Shown here: positions 6,262 to 10,934 of the stretch, one piece after another
How the letters are laid out: each line of letters starts with the position of its first letter
How positions within the stretch are numbered: the stretch's first letter is position 1
Source of the DNA: UBA9848 sp003454065
GTDB taxonomy: Bacteria; Spirochaetota; Spirochaetia; Sphaerochaetales; Sphaerochaetaceae
DNA: 10,934 nt
Reading direction: 5' to 3'
NCBI GenBank assembly: GCA_946629155.1
Contig: CAMOXM010000043.1
Location: 1 to 10,934, forward strand
Program-made: the position numbers and the translations under genes
The notes under the pieces: generated by a model
Databases searched by the model: none
The model's input: only the letters and a program-made list of their open reading frames with translations
Told to the model about the DNA's origin: nothing

Positions 6262-7244
6262 GGCAAAACAACGCAATAAAAATCATCTATATTGGCCTTG
6301 ACGAAAGAATCCGGACTTGCGTTTCTTGCGATTCCATACAGAAAATCGCACTCTTTCTTCGCCTGATCGCCAGCTTTGAAACATATTCCGCTTTTCGATA
6401 TTGCATCAAAGGCTTCTTGAAAAGTTATGAATCCAAAGTCGGAAACCCTCTTCGCCGTCGCGTTCGGATTATCGATGGCATGATGATACGAAGCTGAAAA
6501 ATCATGCATAATCCTTTTCACTCTGGTCTCATCTGCAAGAAAAGCGCTTCTGGCCACAAGTATGCTCATGGGGTATCCGCCAACTCCGGTCATTTTCAGA
6601 AAATCGTCTTGAACGTTTCTTGCAACCTCAAGCCCATCTCCCTTCTTCAAGGCCGCGGATGCGTATGGTTCGGGAAGGATTGCGGCCGTCGCTTTGCCTT
6701 GCGCCAGCATTGAGGCGAGTTGGACTGGCGAAGAAAACGAATAATCCTTCTCATATTCGGCATAAAGGAATCCGGCCAGAAAATCAGGAACGCTGCCCTT
6801 TGCCGGAACATGAAGAACCATGCCTCCGTCAATGTCGTTTCGTCCGAAACGCTTAGGGTCCGCTATAATGCTCAAAGCGCCTTCTCCGGTTAGTGCCAAA
6901 ATCCTGATGTCGGAATTCTTTTGAAGCAGCAAAAAGCACAAATGCGAGGGCAATATCGCCAAATCGACTTCCTCGTTCAGCAACCGAGCGACAGCATCCG
7001 CAGGCGATTTGAGGATTTCAATCCCGTACGAGGATTCATCAAGGCCGGCTATCGAAAAAGCCGTAGGACCAGCCATCACTGCAACCTTCACGGTAGTCGG
7101 ACGAGTTTCAGCGGACGAACGCATCGAAAAAGCATTGAATCCGGACGACAGCGCAAGAAAAGCGAAAACGAGCAATCGCGACATCCTGCCTCCGCCGCAT
7201 TCCTTGCCATGTCTAACGCACGGCGGCCGATCGAATGATCTCAT
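6258..7244 (-). CDS. ABC transporter substrate-binding protein (NMT1/SsuA-like)
   Basis: This is a periplasmic binding protein of the NMT1/THI5-SsuA-TauA superfamily (COG0715-like), expected to deliver a small organic solute to the adjacent permease. The signal sequence core is MSRLLVFAFLALSSGFNAFS, followed by ETRPTTVKVAVMAGPTAFSI, the first strand of the binding fold. SPADAVARLLNEEVDLAILP (residues about 79-98) is the diagnostic family segment, and AAILPEPYASAA (195-206) is a second family hallmark. The start is ambiguous. ATG 7244 has GGAGG with ideal 7-nt spacing and overlaps the previous stop (ATGA), but places 20 hydrophilic residues before the signal core. ATG 7184 gives a standard signal peptide, with GGAGG only 4 nt away. 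There is no lipobox cysteine. The substrate cannot be told from sequence alone; thiamine precursors, riboflavin, sulfonates and other small solutes are all known for relatives. Confidence 0.88.
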   Translation of the reverse strand: MRSFDRPPCVRHGKECGGGRMSRLLVFAFLALSSGFNAFSMRSSAETRPTTVKVAVMAGPTAFSIAGLDESSYGIEILKSPADAVARLLNEEVDLAILPSHLCFLLLQKNSDIRILALTGEGALSIIADPKRFGRNDIDGGMVLHVPAKGSVPDFLAGFLYAEYEKDYSFSSPVQLASMLAQGKATAAILPEPYASAALKKGDGLEVARNVQDDFLKMTGVGGYPMSILVARSAFLADETRVKRIMHDFSASYHHAIDNPNATAKRVSDFGFITFQEAFDAISKSGICFKAGDQAKKECDFLYGIARNASPDSFVKANIDDFYCVVLP

Positions 7245-8488
7245 TTCAAATCCTCCACCGAAAGCATCAGAAAACTATTCATCTGATCTTCCCGAATCCT
7301 ATTGACTATCCGAGAGCCGATTCCTCTTGATGACGCATCGCCTTGAACCGCTTTGAGCACATAGAAGACCTTTATCTCATTGGTGGGCAATGCGGGGGAA
7401 TACAACCTTTTCTTAAGTTTTCCGACGGCGTGTATGAGCTTGGCATCGACAAACTTATCGCATATTTCGATGACCTGCTGGCTGGATATCGAAAGCTCGG
7501 AAGCGATGACGTTCAAATACTCGCCGCCCTTCCCCATTTTGAACCCCGAAACTATCTTGTGCATTATCTCTATGGAATCCTGCAAATATGATGATACGTT
7601 CGGCGAAACGGATTTGGAGGCATCAGGCTTGTATTGGATTATATATGACAAATCGACGGCGACGATGAATATCTTCCAAAAGAAATTGACCCACATGAAA
7701 GCGATAAGCACGTCTGCGGCATACCCATAAACCAACGACATCGACTTCACCGCAATTCTTGAGACCAAAGCCATCACGGCATTAAGCAAGAAAAGCTCGG
7801 CGACGAAGAAAACGCTTCCGGAAATAGCGCTTTTACCTGACACGTAAACTTTCGGCATTTCCTGAAACAGAAAGCAGCACGATATGGCGATTATCAAATA
7901 GAACAGCAACTTGCGCAAGAAAACCGAGCCTATGACTTTCGCTCCGTCAACCGGACCGACGGACGACATGAAAAATGACCAAATAAAACTCAGAAAAGCG
8001 AGAAATAGCGCAAAAGCGATGATATAAACAAGATAACGGAAAAAATTGAAAAGCAGGTTATGACTGCTTTCCGCAGGGCTGATCCTATAAACTTTGTTGA
8101 AAAGCTTTTTCAGCTTGTTGACAAGCAGAACCGCAGAAAACGAATACACTAAGAACCCGTAGAACCCCAAGCTGCTGTCGTTCATGACATACGTCTTCAG
8201 ATGATAGACGATATACTCGGAGTTGGATTCGCCCACGACTCCCGCAAGCACCGAAACAACGGCATCGTAGATGCTTTCGAACGCACCCATGGCCCGCAGG
8301 AACGGAAATAGCGTTATGAAAAACGGAACAATCGATACTACGGTCGCATAAAGCATGCCTGCGGAATCATCCAAAACCCTGTTATGCAAAAGGTCGGCGA
8401 AAAGCAATTTGAACGTGCTGCCGGCCTCATGCTTCTGCCGTAGGCAAAAATTATAAAATCTCCTATACCCCTTTCGCAGAAAGAGCAT
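7241..8488 (-). CDS. YihY/BrkB-family inner-membrane protein with C-terminal winged-helix-like region
   Basis: This 415-residue protein has about six membrane segments (about 44-64, 107-125, 150-173, 191-209, 221-241 and 255-279). GMLYATVVSIVPFFITLFPF (44-63) is the hallmark YihY first helix ('YyallSliPll'), and VYGYAADVLIAFMWVNFFWK (253-272) followed by VDLSYII matches the final conserved helix with its acidic residue. Residues 290-415 are soluble. The stretch EYLNVIASELSISSQQVIEI, then LIHAVG, looks like a winged helix, as found in the longer spirochaetal and proteobacterial members. The family was once called ribonuclease BN in error; its real role (possibly transport or envelope function) is unsettled. 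The gene starts 1 nt after the stop of the KaiC-like ATPase (TGACATG) and its TGA overlaps the next ATG, so translation is probably coupled on both sides. Confidence 0.9.
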   Translation of the reverse strand: MLFLRKGYRRFYNFCLRQKHEAGSTFKLLFADLLHNRVLDDSAGMLYATVVSIVPFFITLFPFLRAMGAFESIYDAVVSVLAGVVGESNSEYIVYHLKTYVMNDSSLGFYGFLVYSFSAVLLVNKLKKLFNKVYRISPAESSHNLLFNFFRYLVYIIAFALFLAFLSFIWSFFMSSVGPVDGAKVIGSVFLRKLLFYLIIAISCCFLFQEMPKVYVSGKSAISGSVFFVAELFLLNAVMALVSRIAVKSMSLVYGYAADVLIAFMWVNFFWKIFIVAVDLSYIIQYKPDASKSVSPNVSSYLQDSIEIMHKIVSGFKMGKGGEYLNVIASELSISSQQVIEICDKFVDAKLIHAVGKLKKRLYSPALPTNEIKVFYVLKAVQGDASSRGIGSRIVNRIREDQMNSFLMLSVEDLK

Positions 8489-8489
8489 G

Positions 8490-9215
8490 TCAGTTTTCGA
8501 CGATAAGCATTGTCATCGGGTCGAGCGACACCTTCATGGATTTCAAATCGGTCTTCCCATCGGCCTTGGCTATCGTCATTCTGACCCTCTCGGCTTTTTC
8601 ATCGGTTTTAAGACCTACGAGAACATCTATGTAATCCATATACGGGTCGATCGTATCCGGTATGCCGTATTCGTTTATCTTAGCTTCCTTGCGCACGGGA
8701 GTTACGGATGCCCAAATGTTTATGCCCTTTTCCTTAGCGTAGTCCTTTACAGCCTTGATGTCGTCGATTTTAGCGACGGTAAGCCTATAGCCATCCAAAA
8801 TGACCGTGGAAACATCGCCGCCCTGCGCTTCCATAACGGCGGAAATCGTTTTCAAAACGCTCTCGATGGGGCTTGAAGAAGGGAAGGAAAGTATCACCCT
8901 GTTTCTGGATACTTCATCATAGACATCCTCCGAGGATTTTCCGGTAGCAGCGGCTATTTGCTTGAATACCTCCCTGTACCAATCTATCGTGTTCTTCACA
9001 TTTTCCGAAAACGACACATGGACTATTTTCTTCCCCTGCATCAATGCATCAGTTGCGATATGAACGATGCAGCCCGTCTTACCCGTTCCGCTTCTGGAAA
9101 CAAGCACACCGAGCTGACCATTCTTAAGCCCGCCAATCGATTTGTCGAAAACCCTCAACGGGCTGTTTTTGATTATATCCCTAAAATTCATACTCGCATT
9201 AGTGTTCGCACTCAT
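8490..9215 (-). CDS. KaiC/RadA-like RecA-superfamily ATPase
   Basis: This 241-residue single-domain P-loop ATPase resembles the KaiC/RAD55 group (COG0467-like). The N-terminal SPLRVFDKSIGGLKNGQLGV (18-37) matches the family 'tGi..LD.ll.GGl..G.l.l' entry. Walker A is SRSGTGKT (40-47), in which the usual first glycine is serine. Walker B is VILD (138-141), followed by GYRL. WASVTP (168-173) corresponds to the RecA motif-3 region. The C-terminal DYIDVLVGLKTDE, then RVRMTIAKADGK, matches the family strand pattern. KaiC's autokinase sites and second domain are absent, so this is not a clock protein. Its start (ATG 9215) lies 19 bp after the EF-G stop, with GGGAGGGG upstream at a rather long spacing; ATG 9191 is a less supported alternative. 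Its role is unknown. Position between EF-G and a membrane protein suggests housekeeping rather than an accessory function. Confidence 0.82.
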   Translation of the reverse strand: MSANTNASMNFRDIIKNSPLRVFDKSIGGLKNGQLGVLVSRSGTGKTGCIVHIATDALMQGKKIVHVSFSENVKNTIDWYREVFKQIAAATGKSSEDVYDEVSRNRVILSFPSSSPIESVLKTISAVMEAQGGDVSTVILDGYRLTVAKIDDIKAVKDYAKEKGINIWASVTPVRKEAKINEYGIPDTIDPYMDYIDVLVGLKTDEKAERVRMTIAKADGKTDLKSMKVSLDPMTMLIVEN

Positions 9216-9234
9216 ATTGTATCCGCCCCTCCCG

Positions 9235-10934
9235 TCACTTTGCTTCCTTAGCTAATTTTTCCTGATGCTTCTTCTTCAATTCATCGGCAAGAGCTTGAGG
9301 CACGCGCGCATATTTCGCAAGCTCCATGGTGAATTCCGCCTTGCCTTGCGTAAGCGAACGAAGAACCGTGGAATAGCCGAACATCTCCGAAAGCGGAACC
9401 TCCGCATCGACAATGAACATCCCATTGTCCTCCGTTGACGAAACAATCATTCCACGCCTTTGATTTATAGATCCGAACACATTGCCCTGGAACTCGGCCG
9501 GAGTGTCTATCTCAACCTTCATAATAGGCTCGAGAATGACAGGCTTGGCCTTCATGAAAGCCTCCTTGAATCCTTCCCTCGCCGCGGTTTGGAACGCCAT
9601 GTCCGAAGAATCGACCGGATGGAACTGACCGTCGTTTATGGTGCATCTGACTCCGACAATCGGGAAGTCGAGCTGCGGTCCTTTCTCCATCGCCGACTTG
9701 AATCCCTTATCACAGGATGGTATGAATTCGCGCGGAATCACGCCTCCCTTGATGTTATCGACGAATTCGTAATCCGAAGCTTCCTCTCCCATTTCGGCGA
9801 CAATCGGCTCGATGAATCCGGCGACTCTCGCATATTGCCCGGCGCCTCCGGTCTGCTTCTTGTGCGTATAGTTGAATTCGGCCATCTGTCCAATCGCCTC
9901 CCTATACGCAACCTCCGGCCTTCCGATTTCGAGTTCGACCTTGTATTCCCTTTTCATCCTTTCGATGTAAACATCAAGGTGAAGCTCTCCCATGCCCTTT
10001 ATTATGGTCTGGTTGCTTTCAGGATCGACATAGCTCTGAAAAGTCGGATCTTCTTTCGTAAACCTGTTCAAAGCCTTGGCCATCTGATCCGCGCTCTTCT
10101 TGTCCTTAGGGTTGACGGCAAGCGAAATCACCGGAGTCGGAACGAACATGGAGGACATGGAATAATTAAGGCCGGGCGCGCAGAAAGTATCGCCTGAAGC
10201 GCATTCGATTCCGAACAAAGCCGCTATCTCACCGCTCTGAGCTTCGGAAATATCCTCCATTTCGGAAGCGTGCATCTTCACGAGACGTCCGACTTTGAAC
10301 TTCTTCCTCGATCTCGTATTGTAAAGCTCGTCGCCCTTCCTGATTCTGCCTTGATATACTCTTATATATGTCAGCTGTCCGTATTGACCATCCTCGAGCT
10401 TGAATGCCAAAGCTACCGTAGGCTTCGCATTATCCGTGAACAATTCGACCTTGCTCTCGCCGTTATCGATATCAAGCGCTTCGTTCTTTATGTCCGTCGG
10501 AGCCGGAAGATACTTCACCACCCCATCGAGAAGAACCTGAACCCCCTTGTTCTTATGGGCAGAACCCATGAAAACAGGACAAAGCTTAAGGGATATGACG
10601 CCTTTCCTTATCGCAGACTCCAAAAGCTCCTGAGTGACCTTCTCTTCAAGCATAGCCTCCATAAGCTCATCGCTGAACATGCTTGCGGCGTCTAAAAGCT
10701 CTTCGCGCTTTTCCTTCGCGCTCTCGAGCAGATGCTCCGGAATCTCTTCGACACGCACGTTCTCGCCGTTGGGTCCGTCGAAATACTTGGCCTTCATTTC
10801 CACAAGATCGACGACGCCCTCGAACTTATCCTCCAAACCGATCGGAAGCTCCATCAGAACGGCATTCAATCCAAGCTTCTCAACCAGCTGATCCTTCACC
10901 TTGAGCGGATTAGCACCTGTTCTGTCGCACTTGT
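9235..10934 (-). CDS. fusA: Elongation factor G (spdEFG1-like), lacking N-terminal ~125 residues at window edge
   Basis: This is the translational GTPase that drives tRNA-mRNA translocation on the ribosome. The open frame runs off the right edge. From position 10932 it reads KCDRTGANPLKVKDQLVEKL, the G4 (NKxD) motif with cysteine in the third position, so G1-G3 lie outside the window. GSAHKNKGVQVLLDGVVKYL is the G5 region. Domain II includes ALAFKLEDGQYGQLTYIRVY and domain III MAKALNRFTKEDPTFQSYVD. Domain IV follows with NYTHKKQTGGAGQYARV and NDGQFHPVDSSDMAFQTAAR, and domain V with ILEPIMKVEIDTP and NQRRGMI. The visible 565 residues plus about 125 match the ~690-residue family. NKCDRTGANP and CASGDTFCAPG resemble the spdEFG1 subgroup rather than E. 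coli FusA. This subgroup call is from memory. There is no terminator before the next gene, so it heads the visible operon. Confidence 0.95.
   Translation of the reverse strand, partial: KCDRTGANPLKVKDQLVEKLGLNAVLMELPIGLEDKFEGVVDLVEMKAKYFDGPNGENVRVEEIPEHLLESAKEKREELLDAASMFSDELMEAMLEEKVTQELLESAIRKGVISLKLCPVFMGSAHKNKGVQVLLDGVVKYLPAPTDIKNEALDIDNGESKVELFTDNAKPTVALAFKLEDGQYGQLTYIRVYQGRIRKGDELYNTRSRKKFKVGRLVKMHASEMEDISEAQSGEIAALFGIECASGDTFCAPGLNYSMSSMFVPTPVISLAVNPKDKKSADQMAKALNRFTKEDPTFQSYVDPESNQTIIKGMGELHLDVYIERMKREYKVELEIGRPEVAYREAIGQMAEFNYTHKKQTGGAGQYARVAGFIEPIVAEMGEEASDYEFVDNIKGGVIPREFIPSCDKGFKSAMEKGPQLDFPIVGVRCTINDGQFHPVDSSDMAFQTAAREGFKEAFMKAKPVILEPIMKVEIDTPAEFQGNVFGSINQRRGMIVSSTEDNGMFIVDAEVPLSEMFGYSTVLRSLTQGKAEFTMELAKYARVPQALADELKKKHQEKLAKEAK

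Noticed and set aside
7241..8488. Ribonuclease BN annotation for the YihY/BrkB gene
   Set aside because: That name was attached to the YihY family in error; a multi-pass membrane protein with no nuclease motif is seen.
9460..10197. Long open frame on the plus strand, antisense to EF-G
   Set aside because: It lies wholly inside the strongly conserved EF-G gene, resembles no family, and mirrors the codon pattern of the minus-strand gene; it is a shadow frame.

Overview
The window carries a compact bacterial gene set in which every gene I can support lies on the minus strand, so transcription runs from high to low coordinates. Overall base composition is moderate (roughly mid-40s %GC by eye). 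The elongation factor G at the right end resembles the spdEFG1 type known from spirochaetes, planctomycetes and some deltaproteobacteria. Together with a RecC-like nuclease subunit and an AAA/DUF4143 ATPase remnant, this hints at a host-associated spirochaete (Treponema-like). That placement is inference from family resemblance recalled from memory, not a search result. Stops of all three kinds (TAA, TAG, TGA) end convincing genes, so the standard bacterial code applies.

Right half (about 10934 down to 4814): one tight, apparently co-directional operon. Its order of transcription is fusA-type EF-G (N-terminus off the window), a KaiC/RadA-like P-loop ATPase, a YihY/BrkB-family membrane protein with a C-terminal winged-helix-like region, an NMT1/SsuA-like ABC substrate-binding protein, its ABC permease, and coaE (dephospho-CoA kinase). 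Spacings are 19 bp, 1 bp, an ATGA overlap, a second ATGA overlap, and about 45 bp. A clear intrinsic terminator (6-bp stem followed by seven T) sits just after coaE and closes the unit. No ATPase partner for the ABC transporter is present.

Left half (about 4776 down to 1): accessory and partly decayed. It begins with a broken AAA_14/DUF4143 ATPase pseudogene that has an internal deletion of about one third of the protein plus a frameshift. Next come a 263-bp gene-free stretch with a possible promoter, a small exported protein of unknown function with a perfect Shine-Dalgarno sequence, and a TIGR02452-type macrodomain/PARG-like protein whose N-terminus seems to have been knocked out of frame. 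These are followed by a short regulatory region with inverted repeats, a protein with a winged-helix-like N-terminal half and a ClpP-like C-terminal tail whose best start is followed by an in-frame TAG, and the N-terminal ~397 residues of a RecC-like protein that runs off the left edge.

Three of the five coding units left of the terminator carry an interruption, while the operon to the right has none that I can see. This suggests either gene decay in an accessory segment or local assembly error. I see no tRNA, rRNA, CRISPR array, insertion sequence or integrase. I do not see a convincing complete new system. The most interesting leads are the winged-helix/ClpP-tail protein, the PARG-like enzyme next to the exported protein, and the KaiC-like ATPase embedded with EF-G.
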